DNA of 64,000 nucleotides. Source: Microbacterium sp. M28. Its GTDB lineage: Bacteria > Actinomycetota > Actinomycetes > Actinomycetales > Microbacteriaceae. Made by a program: the position numbers and the translations under genes. Positions 1 through 8,549 of the stretch are shown one piece after another (the first letter of the stretch is position 1; each line of letters starts with the position of its first letter). Below the pieces are notes generated by a model. The model made no database searches, was not told the DNA's origin, and saw nothing but the letters and a program-made list of their open reading frames with translations. The stretch covers positions 2,976,001 to 3,040,000 of the forward strand of contig NZ_CP107546.1 in the NCBI RefSeq assembly GCF_025836995.1, read 5' to 3'.

Positions 1-672
1 CTTCCGGACTTCCACCTCGCCGCCATCACCGACCCCGCGGCCTGGGCCCTGGTGCCGATGTTCCTCCCAGTCGTCCTCGTGCTGATCGCGGAGAACGTCG
101 GACACGTCCGCGGCGTCGCGACCATGACCGAGGACCCGTCGATCAACAAGCACACCGGCCGCGCGCTGGTGGCCGACGGCCTCGCCACGACGATCGCCGG
201 CGGCTTCGGCGGCTCCGGCACCACCACCTACGGCGAGAACATCGGCGTCATGGCGGCGACCCGCGTCTATTCGACCGCCGCCTACTGGGTCGCCGGAATC
301 GTGGCGATCCTGCTGGCCTTCTCCCCCAAGGTCGGCGTGATCTTCAACACCATCCCCGCCGGCGTCCTCGGCGGTGTGACGACCGCGCTGTACGGCCTCA
401 TCGGCGTGATCGGAATCAAGATCTGGGTCGACAACCGCGTGGACTTCTCCCGCCCGGTCAACCAGTACACCGTCGCGGTCTCGTTCGTCATCGCGATCGC
501 CGGCTTCGCGATGGGCTGGGGCAACTTCCAGCTCGGCGCGATCGTGATCGGCACCGTCGCGGCGCTGCTGATCTACCACCTCGGCAACGCGATCGCCCGC
601 TGGCGCAGGACCGGCGCGGACGACGGCGGCCCCATCCCCGCCGTGGGTCCACTCGGCGGCGACCCCGAGTAG
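1..672 (+). CDS. uraA: Uracil permease (NCS2 family), 3' part only
   Basis: The reading frame is open from the left edge, so the N-terminal half of the protein lies outside the window. The product is an integral membrane nucleobase:cation symporter of the NCS2 family, which takes up uracil (or xanthine) by proton symport. The visible part shows the family hallmarks IAENVGHV and TTYGENIGVM. Their glutamates correspond to the two substrate-binding glutamates of E. coli UraA. Several further hydrophobic helices follow, then a charged tail ending in GGDPE. The uracil assignment rests on the close fit to UraA around these motifs; xanthine specificity cannot be excluded. The gene converges on pxpBC, with a complex inverted repeat between them. 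Confidence 0.85.
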   Translation, partial: LPDFHLAAITDPAAWALVPMFLPVVLVLIAENVGHVRGVATMTEDPSINKHTGRALVADGLATTIAGGFGGSGTTTYGENIGVMAATRVYSTAAYWVAGIVAILLAFSPKVGVIFNTIPAGVLGGVTTALYGLIGVIGIKIWVDNRVDFSRPVNQYTVAVSFVIAIAGFAMGWGNFQLGAIVIGTVAALLIYHLGNAIARWRRTGADDGGPIPAVGPLGGDPE

Positions 673-691
673 GTCCAGGCATCCCGGCATC

Positions 692-769
692 CGAACGGGA
701 GGAGAACGCGCGATCCGGAGGACCGGAATCGCCGTGCGGCTCCTCCCGTTCGTGCGTTCTCCTCCGGAT
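692..769. terminator. Compound inverted repeat between convergent genes
   Basis: Three arm pairs lie in the 138-nt gap between the permease and pxpBC: 692-704 with 740-752 (13 bp, perfect), 700-709 with 755-764 (10 bp) and 713-722 with 760-769 (10 bp). The arms are interleaved rather than nested, so the folds exclude each other or form a pseudoknot. Position and strength suggest a bidirectional terminator. There is no U-tract. Confidence 0.6.
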
Positions 770-810
770 GGTGCGACGGCGCGCCGCACGCACCGCGGGA
801 TGCGCCGTCG

Positions 811-2361
811 TCAGGCGATGCGGAAGCGGATGCGGGCGCCGGGCGGCAGCTGTCCGGCGAGGTCCAGGCAACGGTCGGTGAGCGCGCCGACGATCGGGTA
901 GCCGCCCGTCAGCGGATGATCGGGCAGGAAGAGCACCGGTTGCCCGTCGGGCGGCACCTGAAGCGCCCCCGTCACCGCGCCTTCGCTCGGCAGCTCTCCC
1001 GCCATCGCCCGCTCCAGCGCACGCTCCCCCTGAAGCCGCAGCCCCACCCGGTCGGACCGCGGCGTGACCAGCCACTCCTGCTCCGTGAGCACGCGGAGCG
1101 CCGTCCGGGTGAACCAGTCGTCCCGTGGGCCGAGCGTGATCTCGAGCTCGACGACCTCACCAGACGCGGGCAGCGTCCGCGGCACGACGAGATCATCGAC
1201 GGCCGCCACGGCTTCCCGACCGATCGCCACGGCATCCCCTTCGCCGAGCGGCGCCGGCCCCAGCCCGGCCAGGGTGTCCGATGCCCGGCTGCCCAGAGCG
1301 GATGCCGCGGCCACCCCTCCCCGCACCCCGATGACGAACCGGATGCCGCGCTCGGGATGCCCGATCCGCAGCTCGTCGCCGTCTGCCGTCGCGAACGGCG
1401 CGCCGTGCCTGATCGGACGCATGTCACCGGAGCCTGTCGTGAGTTCGAGCTCTCCAGTGGCCCCGGTCACGGCGGCTACCCCTGAGCCCCGGAAACGCAG
1501 CGTCGCCGAACCGACGCATTCCAGCACGGCGGTCGTCGGCGCATTGCCGACGACACGGTTCGCATCGCGCATGGCCGTGCGGTCCGCCGCGCCGGACGGC
1601 GAGACGCCGAGTGCCGCATGCCCGGCCCGCCCGGCATCCTGCACGAGCAGCGGTAGCACGGTGTGGACGACCTCGAGAAGCGTCGTCGCCCGCAGAGGAT
1701 CGACCGCCGGCGCGACGCGCCGCCCGGCATCCTGGACTGCTGCCGACAGCCGCGCCCGCGTCGCGCGTTCGAACCGCACCCTCGTCCCCGGCGACAGCAG
1801 GGCCGGTGGGTCGCGATCGATGTCCCACATCACGGCTTCCGTGCGGCCGATCAGCTGCCAGCCGCCAGGAGTCCGGCGCGGATAGACGCCCGTGAACGGA
1901 CCGGCGAGACCCACAGATCCCGCCGGGACGCGGGTGCGGGGGCTTCCTCTTCGGGCGACGTCGAACAGCGGGTCGTCGCCGACCGCGTAGCCGAAGCCGG
2001 GCGCGAACCCCGAGAACGCGACCCGCCAGTCCGCCGCGAGATGCCGTGCGATGAGCTGCTCCGTCGACACTCCGAGCTGCTCGGCGACGGCCGCGAGGTC
2101 GTCCCCGTCGTAGTGCACCGGCACGACGACGTCGCGCACCGGCGCCGTCGGCCCGTCCTGCCCCCTGGTCGCCTCGAGCCTCGCGGCGAGTTCGTCAGCC
2201 GAGGTCCGGAGCGGATCGAAGCGCACCAGCACCGTCCGGGCACCGGGGACGCGCTCGATCACCCCTGGCACGTGCTCCCACACCTGGTTCAGACGCATCG
2301 CCTCGGCGAGGTCGGCCGCCTCCACGAGTACGGCACGATCGGATGCCGTGAGGACGCGCAT
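811..2361 (-). CDS. pxpBC: 5-oxoprolinase, fused PxpB-PxpC subunits
   Basis: This protein (about 516 aa) joins two subunits that are separate in E. coli and Bacillus. The N-terminal 200 residues are PxpB (KipI/CT_C_D domain), with GFAPGFGY, VPAGSVGLAG and PGGWQLIGRT. From about residue 225 on it is PxpC (KipA/CT_A_B domain), with QDAGRAGHAALGVSPSGAAD. With PxpA it forms the ATP-dependent 5-oxoprolinase that opens pyroglutamate to glutamate. I chose the ATG at 2361, where homologues normally start. A GTG at 2388 would add nine residues and overlap pxpA by 11 nt. These domains were formerly annotated as allophanate hydrolase or urea amidolyase subunits; pxpA next door supports the oxoprolinase reading. 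Confidence 0.88.
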   Translation of the reverse strand: MRVLTASDRAVLVEAADLAEAMRLNQVWEHVPGVIERVPGARTVLVRFDPLRTSADELAARLEATRGQDGPTAPVRDVVVPVHYDGDDLAAVAEQLGVSTEQLIARHLAADWRVAFSGFAPGFGYAVGDDPLFDVARRGSPRTRVPAGSVGLAGPFTGVYPRRTPGGWQLIGRTEAVMWDIDRDPPALLSPGTRVRFERATRARLSAAVQDAGRRVAPAVDPLRATTLLEVVHTVLPLLVQDAGRAGHAALGVSPSGAADRTAMRDANRVVGNAPTTAVLECVGSATLRFRGSGVAAVTGATGELELTTGSGDMRPIRHGAPFATADGDELRIGHPERGIRFVIGVRGGVAAASALGSRASDTLAGLGPAPLGEGDAVAIGREAVAAVDDLVVPRTLPASGEVVELEITLGPRDDWFTRTALRVLTEQEWLVTPRSDRVGLRLQGERALERAMAGELPSEGAVTGALQVPPDGQPVLFLPDHPLTGGYPIVGALTDRCLDLAGQLPPGARIRFRIA

Positions 2362-2377
2362 CACGTCCACCCGGCCG

Positions 2378-3145
2378 TCATCGGGCACCGGCGAACGGCG
2401 CGATGCCGATACCGGCCGCCATCAGCATCCGCTTCGTCTCGGCGGCGATCGCGACCGCCCCTGGGCTGTCGCCGTGCACGCAGATCGACTGGGCGGCCAC
2501 CGCGACATCCGTGCCGTCGACGGCTCGGATGACGCCCTCCGCGGCGAGCCGCACCATCCGCTGCGCGATCGTCGCCGGTTCGTGCAGGACGGCGCCCTGC
2601 TGCGTCCGCGGCACGAGCCGCCCGTCGGGCAGGTAGGCACGATCGGCGAAGGCCTCCGCCGCCACTGCGAGCCCCGCACGCTCGGCGATCGTCAGAACGA
2701 CACTCCCGGCCAGGCCCAGCAGCACCAGGCTCGGATCGATCGCCTTGACGGCCGCCACGACATCGGCGGCCTGCCGTTCGTCGTTGGCGATGGTGTTGTA
2801 CAGCGCACCGTGCGGCTTGACGTACGAGACGCCGCCGCCGACCGCTGACGCGAGACCGCCGAGCGCGCCCAGTTGGTACTCGATGTGCGCCTGCAGCGTC
2901 GCGGAGTCCGGCGCGAGCGGTGTGCGTCCGAAGTTCTCGGGGTCCCGGTATCCCGGGTGGGCGCCGATGACGACGCCCGCCCGTGAGGCCGCGGCGAGGG
3001 TGCCGCGGATGCCCTCGGGAGTGCCCGCGTGGAATCCGCACGACACGTTCGCGCTCGTGACGATCTCGAGCATTCGGGCGTCGTCGCTGACGATGCGCTC
3101 GGGCACGTTCTCGCCGAGATCGGAGTTGAGGTCGATCGTGATCAC
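2378..3145 (-). CDS. pxpA: 5-oxoprolinase subunit A (LamB/YcsF family)
   Basis: The 255-residue protein carries the LamB/YcsF hallmarks DLNSDLGE at the N-terminus, then [21 protein letters not shown] and VKPHGALYN. PxpA is the TIM-barrel-like subunit of the cytoplasmic 5-oxoprolinase and works with PxpB and PxpC, here fused and encoded directly downstream. The start is the GTG at 3145, which overlaps the stop codon of the upstream tetR gene in a GTGA, so translation is probably coupled. A longer open frame upstream of this GTG has no family similarity and lies antisense-like inside tetR. Substrate: 5-oxoproline (pyroglutamate), a damage product of glutamine and glutathione-type peptides. Confidence 0.9.
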   Translation of the reverse strand: MITIDLNSDLGENVPERIVSDDARMLEIVTSANVSCGFHAGTPEGIRGTLAAASRAGVVIGAHPGYRDPENFGRTPLAPDSATLQAHIEYQLGALGGLASAVGGGVSYVKPHGALYNTIANDERQAADVVAAVKAIDPSLVLLGLAGSVVLTIAERAGLAVAAEAFADRAYLPDGRLVPRTQQGAVLHEPATIAQRMVRLAAEGVIRAVDGTDVAVAAQSICVHGDSPGAVAIAAETKRMLMAAGIGIAPFAGAR

Positions 3146-3732
3146 CCGTCGACCTCCAGGTCGTACAGGCCGAGCACCCAGCGGCGCGCCCCGTCGACGG
3201 GGAACGCGTCGCCGACCGCGGCGAACTTGAGCACCAGGCCCTCGAGCGTCGTGCGCAGCATGAACTCCTCGAGTGCGGGGTCCTCGGCTCCCCGCTCGGC
3301 GAAGATGGCGCGCACGGCCTGCTCGGCGGCTGCGACGGCATCCGCGTTGCGTTCGGCGGCCTCCGCGAAGAAGCGCATCTGCGCGGGGTCCTGCTGCATC
3401 GTCGAAACCGCGCGGTGCAGCAGCAGGTTGGCGGATGCCGCGTTCAGTGAACCATCGATGATGCCGCGCAGCCGGTCGTCGGCGCTGCCGCTGCGCGAAC
3501 CGGGGAACCCGGTCAGCAGGCGGAACCAACGGTCGACGATCTCACCGACCAGCTGGTCCTTGCCTCCGAAGTGGTAGTTGACCAGTCCCTGAGCGACACC
3601 GGCACGGTTCGTGATCTCCGCGATCGTCGCGCCGTGCACACCGCGTTCGGCGAACAGCTCGATCGCCGAACTCAGGATGCTCTCTCTCGCCCGTTCACGG
3701 GCCAGGCGATTCTGCTCCTCGGAGCGCGCCAT
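3142..3732 (-). CDS. TetR family repressor of the pxp operon
   Basis: A 196-residue TetR-type regulator. The N-terminal helix-turn-helix is seen in [13 protein letters not shown], then [25 protein letters not shown], followed by an all-helical ligand domain. The ATG at 3732 is preceded by AAGGATG-like Shine-Dalgarno sequence; an upstream in-frame start at 3891 would add 53 residues of non-family sequence and run through the operator. The gene is first in the operon and overlaps pxpA by 4 nt, so it probably represses itself together with the oxoprolinase genes. A 6-6-6 palindrome lies 55 nt upstream. The ligand is unknown; 5-oxoproline or a derivative is an inference from context only. Confidence 0.85.
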   Translation of the reverse strand: MARSEEQNRLARERARESILSSAIELFAERGVHGATIAEITNRAGVAQGLVNYHFGGKDQLVGEIVDRWFRLLTGFPGSRSGSADDRLRGIIDGSLNAASANLLLHRAVSTMQQDPAQMRFFAEAAERNADAVAAAEQAVRAIFAERGAEDPALEEFMLRTTLEGLVLKFAAVGDAFPVDGARRWVLGLYDLEVDG

Positions 3733-3786
3733 CAGGCATCCTTCCGGTCCATTTCCCTTTTCCCCCGGCTTCCCGCTATCGTACTC

Positions 3787-3804
3787 ACTGAATGAGTGTT
3801 CAGT
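3787..3804. promoter_or_regulatory. Putative TetR operator of the pxp operon
   Basis: Perfect 6-bp arms ACTGAA and TTCAGT separated by 6 bp, 55 nt upstream of the tetR start. Size, symmetry and place fit a TetR-family binding site; binding is inferred. Confidence 0.6.
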
Positions 3805-3943
3805 CATGCGCACGGAGCCGGGGAGGGCGAACCGCGCGCACGAGGATGAAGATGGGCTCGTCGGGGAGCCGCGAAGCGCAGCACGCGGCACGCGCCGGAG
3901 GGCTACCGGTGAGGCGCTGACATCCCATCCACGACCTCATGAT

Positions 3944-3987
3944 GAGGATGCTCGATCTCCGTCGGGGGGCCGAGATCGAGCATCCTC
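3944..3987 (-). terminator. Strong hairpin terminator after cebR
   Basis: A perfect 16-bp stem (3944-3959 with 3972-3987) and a 12-nt loop lie 37 nt beyond the cebR stop codon. There is no clear U-tract, as is common in actinobacteria. It separates the ceb operon from the pxp operon promoter. Confidence 0.75.
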
Positions 3988-4023
3988 GGGTTCGAAGACG
4001 CCCGGGCCCGATGCGGATCGCCG

Positions 4024-5022
4024 TCAGGCCGAGCCGCGCACGATCAGCTCGGTGGGCAGGATCGTGGTCCGCTCGGGAGAGCCACCAGCCAGGTGCGCCA
4101 GCAGCACAGCGGCCATGGTCTCGCCCTGCTTGTACATCGGCTGTCGGATCGTCGTCAGCGGCGGATCCGTGGTCAGCGCCACGGACGAGTCGTCGAAGCC
4201 GACGACCGCGACGTCGTCGGGCACCCGCAGTCCGGCGGCGCGCAGCACGCCCATCGCTCCGCGGGCCATCAGGTCGCTACCGGCGAAGATCGCGTCGGGC
4301 GTCCCCGCGGCGAGGATCCGCCGCGCGGCCTCCGCACCCCCGGACTCGCCGTAGTCGCCTTCCGCCTCCGCGAACGGCGACAGCCCCGCGTCGGCCAGGG
4401 CGGCACGATAGCCCTGCAGACGGTCGTCGGCCGCGAGCATCGTCCGCGGGCCGGTGATCGTCGCGATGCTGGTGCGGCCGATGTCGATGAGGCGCTGCGT
4501 CGCCAGGCGCGCACTGGCGACGTTGTCGACGTCCACGACGTAGTCGCTGTCGCGCAGGTGGAACGCCCGTCCGCCGTAGACCACCGGCACGGCATCCGCG
4601 ATCCGGTCGATGTACGCGTCACTGGAGTGGTGCGAGACGATCAGCGCGCCGTCCACACCGCCGTTGCGCACGAAGCTCGTCATCTTGTCGCCGGGGTCGT
4701 CGCTGGCGATGAGCAGGTTGAGCAGGTAGTCCGATCCGCCGAGCGCACCGGTGATGCCGGCCACGATCGCCGCGAAGAACGGATCGCCGAAGAAGCGCGT
4801 CGTGTCCTCGGGGACGATGAGCGCGATCGCGTGCGTCTGCCGGGACGCGAGCGAGCGGGCCGCTCGATTGGGCACGTAGCTCAGTTCGGCGATCGCCCGC
4901 TCGACCGCCTCGAGTGCCTCGGGGCTCACCGCGGTCGACCCGTTCACGACGCGCGACACCGTCGACCGGGAGACCCCGGCCGCGGCGGCCACTTCTTCGA
5001 TCGTCGCCCGTGAGGCCGTCAT
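4024..5022 (-). CDS. cebR: LacI family repressor CebR (cellobiose)
   Basis: A 332-residue LacI/GalR regulator: N-terminal helix-turn-helix and hinge (TIEEVAAAAGVSRSTVSRVVNGS, then YVPNRAARSL), then a periplasmic-binding-protein-like sugar domain starting near residue 65 (HAIALIVPED, FFGDPFFAAIVAGI). The sequence resembles streptomycete CebR, which binds TGGGAGCGCTCCCA and is released by cello-oligosaccharides. That exact 14-mer occurs twice in front of cebE, 5 kb upstream in the same transcription direction. The gene follows bglC by 54 nt and is last in the operon, so it is probably co-transcribed and autoregulated. A 16-bp hairpin follows it. Confidence 0.88.
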   Translation of the reverse strand: MTASRATIEEVAAAAGVSRSTVSRVVNGSTAVSPEALEAVERAIAELSYVPNRAARSLASRQTHAIALIVPEDTTRFFGDPFFAAIVAGITGALGGSDYLLNLLIASDDPGDKMTSFVRNGGVDGALIVSHHSSDAYIDRIADAVPVVYGGRAFHLRDSDYVVDVDNVASARLATQRLIDIGRTSIATITGPRTMLAADDRLQGYRAALADAGLSPFAEAEGDYGESGGAEAARRILAAGTPDAIFAGSDLMARGAMGVLRAAGLRVPDDVAVVGFDDSSVALTTDPPLTTIRQPMYKQGETMAAVLLAHLAGGSPERTTILPTELIVRGSA

Positions 5023-5076
5023 CGCACGCTCTCTTCCATCCGCCCATTCTCACCCGTCGCGCCGGATGCCGGCGAC

Positions 5077-6510
5077 TCACAGGGACCGAGCGGCGATGAT
5101 CCTGGCGTACTCCAGACCGGAGTCCTTGAGGCTGCGCTCCTGCGTCTCGTAGTCGACCCGGACGATCCCGAACCGCTTGTCGTAGCCCCACGCCCACTCG
5201 TAGTTGTCGAACAACGACCAGTAGAAGTAGCCGCGGACGTCGACGCCCGCCTCCGCCGCATCCAGCACGGCCCCCAGGTGCAGGCGGAGGAACTCGGCAC
5301 GATCCCCATCGTGCACGCGCGTCTCGCCGTCCTCGACGACCGGCTCGTCGTCGTAGGCCGCACCGTTCTCGGTCATGTAGAGCACGACGCCTGCGGGCTG
5401 CGCGTACTCCGTCCACACGCGCTGCAGCAGGCGGGTCAGCCCCTCCGGCTGCACCTCCCAGTTCTGCGCCGTGCGGGGAAGGCCCCGCTCGACCGAGTGG
5501 ATGCCGGCATCCGACGGGTAGGGGCTTCGACCCTTCCGCTCGGTGCGCGGACCGCCGGACACGGGCGGAACCGCCGGGGCCGTGCCGGATACGTAGTCGC
5601 CGTGGTAGTAGTTCACGCCCTGCGTGTCGATGCGCTCCGAGATCGTCTCGAGATCGCCCGACTGCACGGCCGCCTCGAAGCGGGCGACCGCTTCGGCATC
5701 CACGGCCCGGATGTCCTCGACGATGTCCGCGGGGTACTCGCCGCGGTAGATCGGGTCGAGGAACCAGCGGTTGAACTGCCCGTCGATGCGCCGAGCGGCA
5801 TCGACGTCGGCCGGGTTCTGCGGATCCACCGGGTCGGCGACGGTGTGGTTCAGGGTGATCCCGAGGTTGAGGGATGCGTCGCGGGCGCGCAGCTCCTTCA
5901 CCGTCGCGCCGTGCGCGAGCAGCAGGTGGTGCGATGCGAGCAGGCCCTCGGCGATGCTGGTGTGCCCCGGGGCGTGCTCACCGCCCGTATAGGAGAGGAA
6001 CGACGAGCACCACGGCTCGTTCAGCGTGGTCCACACGTTCACCCGGTCGCCGAGGGCGTCGTGCATCGTGCCTGCGTACTCGAGGAAGCGGTCGACCGTG
6101 TCGCGGTTCGTCCAGCCACCGGCATCCTGCAGCGCCTGCGGCATGTCCCAGTGGTAGAGCGTGAGCCAGGGCAGGATGTCGGCGCCGAGGAGTTCGTCGA
6201 CGAGCCGCTCGTAGAAGTCCACGCCCTGCAGGTTGACGGCGCCGCCGTCCGGCCGCACGCGCGACCAGGAGGTGGAGAACCGGTACGTCTGCAGACCGAG
6301 GCGCTTCATGAGCGCGACGTCCTCGGGATAGCGGTGGTAGTGATCGCACGCCACATCGCCGTTCTCGCCGCCCATCACGGCTCCCGGCACGCGGGCGAAG
6401 GCATCCCAGATCGAGGCCGTCCGCCCCTCCTCGAAGGCGGCGCCTTCGATCTGATACGCCGCCGTCGCCGCGCCGAAGAGGAAATCGTCCGGGAACGGCC
6501 GAGATGTCAT
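5077..6510 (-). CDS. bglC: Beta-glucosidase, GH1
   Basis: A cytoplasmic GH1 enzyme of about 477 residues without signal peptide. It hydrolyses cellobiose and other beta-glucosides brought in by CebEFG. The acid/base glutamate lies in TTLNEP (about residue 165) and the nucleophile in YMTENGA (about residue 381). FLFGAATAAYQIEGA at the N-terminus is also typical. Two ATGs compete. The one at 6519 overlaps the cebG stop in ATGA, but it sits inside the AAAGGA Shine-Dalgarno; the one at 6510 is 8 nt after that SD and is preferred. An apparent upstream extension of the frame runs inside cebG and is not real. Confidence 0.92.
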   Translation of the reverse strand: MTSRPFPDDFLFGAATAAYQIEGAAFEEGRTASIWDAFARVPGAVMGGENGDVACDHYHRYPEDVALMKRLGLQTYRFSTSWSRVRPDGGAVNLQGVDFYERLVDELLGADILPWLTLYHWDMPQALQDAGGWTNRDTVDRFLEYAGTMHDALGDRVNVWTTLNEPWCSSFLSYTGGEHAPGHTSIAEGLLASHHLLLAHGATVKELRARDASLNLGITLNHTVADPVDPQNPADVDAARRIDGQFNRWFLDPIYRGEYPADIVEDIRAVDAEAVARFEAAVQSGDLETISERIDTQGVNYYHGDYVSGTAPAVPPVSGGPRTERKGRSPYPSDAGIHSVERGLPRTAQNWEVQPEGLTRLLQRVWTEYAQPAGVVLYMTENGAAYDDEPVVEDGETRVHDGDRAEFLRLHLGAVLDAAEAGVDVRGYFYWSLFDNYEWAWGYDKRFGIVRVDYETQERSLKDSGLEYARIIAARSL

Positions 6511-6515
6511 AGGGG

Positions 6516-7406
6516 TCATCCTTTCACCGCGCCCGCCATGATGCCACTGACCAGCTGCTTGCCCGCCACCACGAAGAGGATGAGCAGGGGCAGGGTCGCG
6601 AGCACCGCGCCGGCGAGCACGATCGAGTAGTCGACGTAGTATCCGGACTGCAGCTGGCTGAGCGCGGTCTGGAGGGTCGGGTTGGCGGGCGAGAGCACGA
6701 TCAGCGGCCACAGGTAGTCGGTCCATGCCGTCATGAACGTGAACAGACCGAGGATCGCCATGGCCGGACGGGCGGCGGGAAGTCCGACCGTGAGGAAGGT
6801 GCGGAACTGGTTCGCGCCGTCCATGCGGGCGGCCTCGATGAGCTCGTCCGGGATGACGTCGACGAGGTACTGCCGCATGAAGAAGACGCCGAACGCCGTG
6901 ACCAGGGTCGGCACGATGACCGCACCGATCGAGCCCGTCCATCCGAGCTCGCGCATCAGCATGAACAGCGGGATGATGCCCAGCTGGGTCGGGATCGCCA
7001 TGGTTGCGATGACGAACACCATCAGCCCGTCTCGACCCTTGAAGCGCAGCTTGGCGAACGCGTAGCCGGCGAGGGTCGAGAAGGTGACGACCGAGATCGT
7101 GATGATCGTCGAGATGATCACGGAGTTGCCCAGCGCCAGCCAGAACGGGATGGCGTCGAACACCTTCGCGGCGTTCGCGAAGAAGTTGCCCCCAGGGATC
7201 ATCGGCAGAGTCTCGCCACGAGTGGAGTTGTCTCCGGATGCGACGACCACCGACCACCACAGCGGGTAGACGCTGCCGATGATGAAGGCCGCGAGCAGCC
7301 CGTAGGTGAGGAACCCGGGGCGGCTTCCGATGCCGGCGGTGCCCGTGCTCGTTCCCCGGCGGCGGCCGATGCGCTCCGGCACGCTCATGGCCTGCGTGGC
7401 GGTCAT
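6516..7406 (-). CDS. cebG: Cellobiose ABC transporter permease CebG (MalG type)
   Basis: A 296-residue inner-membrane permease with six predicted helices and a MalG-type EAA loop (DELIEAARMDGANQFRTF) that contacts the ATPase. The N-terminal 30 residues are charged and cytoplasmic. The ATG at 7406 overlaps the cebF stop in ATGA and has an excellent AAGGAGG. With CebF it forms the channel for cello-oligosaccharides. No ATPase gene is in the operon. In actinobacteria such carbohydrate importers usually borrow the shared ATPase MsiK, which would have to be encoded elsewhere. Confidence 0.9.
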   Translation of the reverse strand: MTATQAMSVPERIGRRRGTSTGTAGIGSRPGFLTYGLLAAFIIGSVYPLWWSVVVASGDNSTRGETLPMIPGGNFFANAAKVFDAIPFWLALGNSVIISTIITISVVTFSTLAGYAFAKLRFKGRDGLMVFVIATMAIPTQLGIIPLFMLMRELGWTGSIGAVIVPTLVTAFGVFFMRQYLVDVIPDELIEAARMDGANQFRTFLTVGLPAARPAMAILGLFTFMTAWTDYLWPLIVLSPANPTLQTALSQLQSGYYVDYSIVLAGAVLATLPLLILFVVAGKQLVSGIMAGAVKG

Positions 7407-8446
7407 CGGGCGTCCTCCTTGGTGAGGGTCGTGCGTGCAGCGCGGCGAGCGGCGCGATTGCGCTTGGGCGCATCGCCGGACGCGATTCCGCGCGAGACGA
7501 GGAAGTTGATCACGCCGATGCCGACGATCAGCACGAACAGCAGGATGGCCACGGCGGATGCCTCGCCGAGGTCGCGGCGGAAGAACGCCAACTCCCACAG
7601 GAACAGCACGGTGGTCTGGAACTGCCGGTCGCTGCCGCCGATGCCGCCGGCGGTGGAGACGTCGAACAGGCGGGGCTCCGCGAAGATCTGCAGCCCACCG
7701 ATCGTCGCCGTGATGATGACGAAGATCAACGTCGGCCGGATGGTGGGGATCGTGATGGAGAAGAACCGGCGGGCGGCGCCCGCACCGTCGAGTGCAGCCG
7801 ACTCGTACAGGTCGCGCGGCACGGCCTGCATGGCCGCGAGCAGGATGAGGGCGTTGTAACCGGTCCAGCGGAAGTTCACCATGATGGCGATCGCGAGGTG
7901 CGACAGGAAGGTGTCGTGCTTCCACTGCTGGTCGGCGATGCCGATGAGGTTCAGCAGGTTGTTCGCGAGCCCGTCCGCCTCGTTGAACACACTGGAGAAG
8001 ATGATGGCGACGGCGACAGGGGTGACGACGAACGGGATGAGGATGCTCATCCGCCAGAACGTGGGGGCCCGCAGACCTCGGTCGAGCAGGTAGGCGACCA
8101 CGAGCGCGATGCACAGCTGCGGGATCGCGGAGAGCAGGAAGATGCTCAGGGTGTTGAAGATCGAGTTCCAGAACATCGCGTCGCCGAGGATCTCGGTGAA
8201 GTTGTCCAGGCCGACGAACGGACCCTCGCCCTTGAGCAGGTCCCACTCGTGCACGGCGACGTACACGGTGTAGATCAGCGGGAACAGGCCGATCAGACCG
8301 AACAGCAGGAAGAACGGTGAGACGTACAGGTACGGCGACGCGTTCTGGTCGAACCGCGAGACGCGGTGGCGCCAGGGGCGGCGAGGTGCGGCGGACCGAG
8401 CGGATGCCTCGGCGACGCGCTCCTCCGGCGGAGCGGTGAGGGTCAT
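7403..8446 (-). CDS. cebF: Cellobiose ABC transporter permease CebF (MalF type)
   Basis: A 347-residue permease of the MalF/UgpA type. An N-terminal Ala/Arg-rich cytoplasmic tail is followed by a first helix (YLYVSPFFLLFGLIGLFPL) and a membrane domain with EAA-loop sequence DLYESAALDGAGAARRFF. It pairs with CebG in the ceb importer. The ATG at 8446 has a GGGAAAG Shine-Dalgarno. A 103-nt gap holding a long stem-loop separates it from cebE, whereas the later genes of the operon overlap. Confidence 0.9.
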   Translation of the reverse strand: MTLTAPPEERVAEASARSAAPRRPWRHRVSRFDQNASPYLYVSPFFLLFGLIGLFPLIYTVYVAVHEWDLLKGEGPFVGLDNFTEILGDAMFWNSIFNTLSIFLLSAIPQLCIALVVAYLLDRGLRAPTFWRMSILIPFVVTPVAVAIIFSSVFNEADGLANNLLNLIGIADQQWKHDTFLSHLAIAIMVNFRWTGYNALILLAAMQAVPRDLYESAALDGAGAARRFFSITIPTIRPTLIFVIITATIGGLQIFAEPRLFDVSTAGGIGGSDRQFQTTVLFLWELAFFRRDLGEASAVAILLFVLIVGIGVINFLVSRGIASGDAPKRNRAARRAARTTLTKEDAR

Positions 8447-8479
8447 GGTCTTTCCCGTCTGGGGCGAGCGGACGTGGTT

Positions 8480-8534
8480 CCGGTCGCAGTCCCTGTCGTT
8501 CGGGCGGAGCCGAGGCGGCAGGAACTGCGACCGG
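8480..8534 (-). other. Intergenic stem-loop between cebE and cebF
   Basis: Arms of 16 bp (8480-8495 with 8519-8534, one mismatch) with a 23-nt loop sit in the only real gap of the ceb operon, just after the cebE stop. In binding-protein operons such structures protect the upstream message or end part of the transcripts, giving excess binding protein. A similar hairpin is at 44314-44355. Confidence 0.65.
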
Positions 8535-8549
8535 AGTGAGGGGAATCGG

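Noticed and set aside
811..2361. Urea amidolyase / allophanate hydrolase
   Set aside because: The CT_C_D and CT_A_B domains are often annotated so, but there is no biotin carboxylase or amidase part, and the adjacent pxpA fits 5-oxoprolinase.
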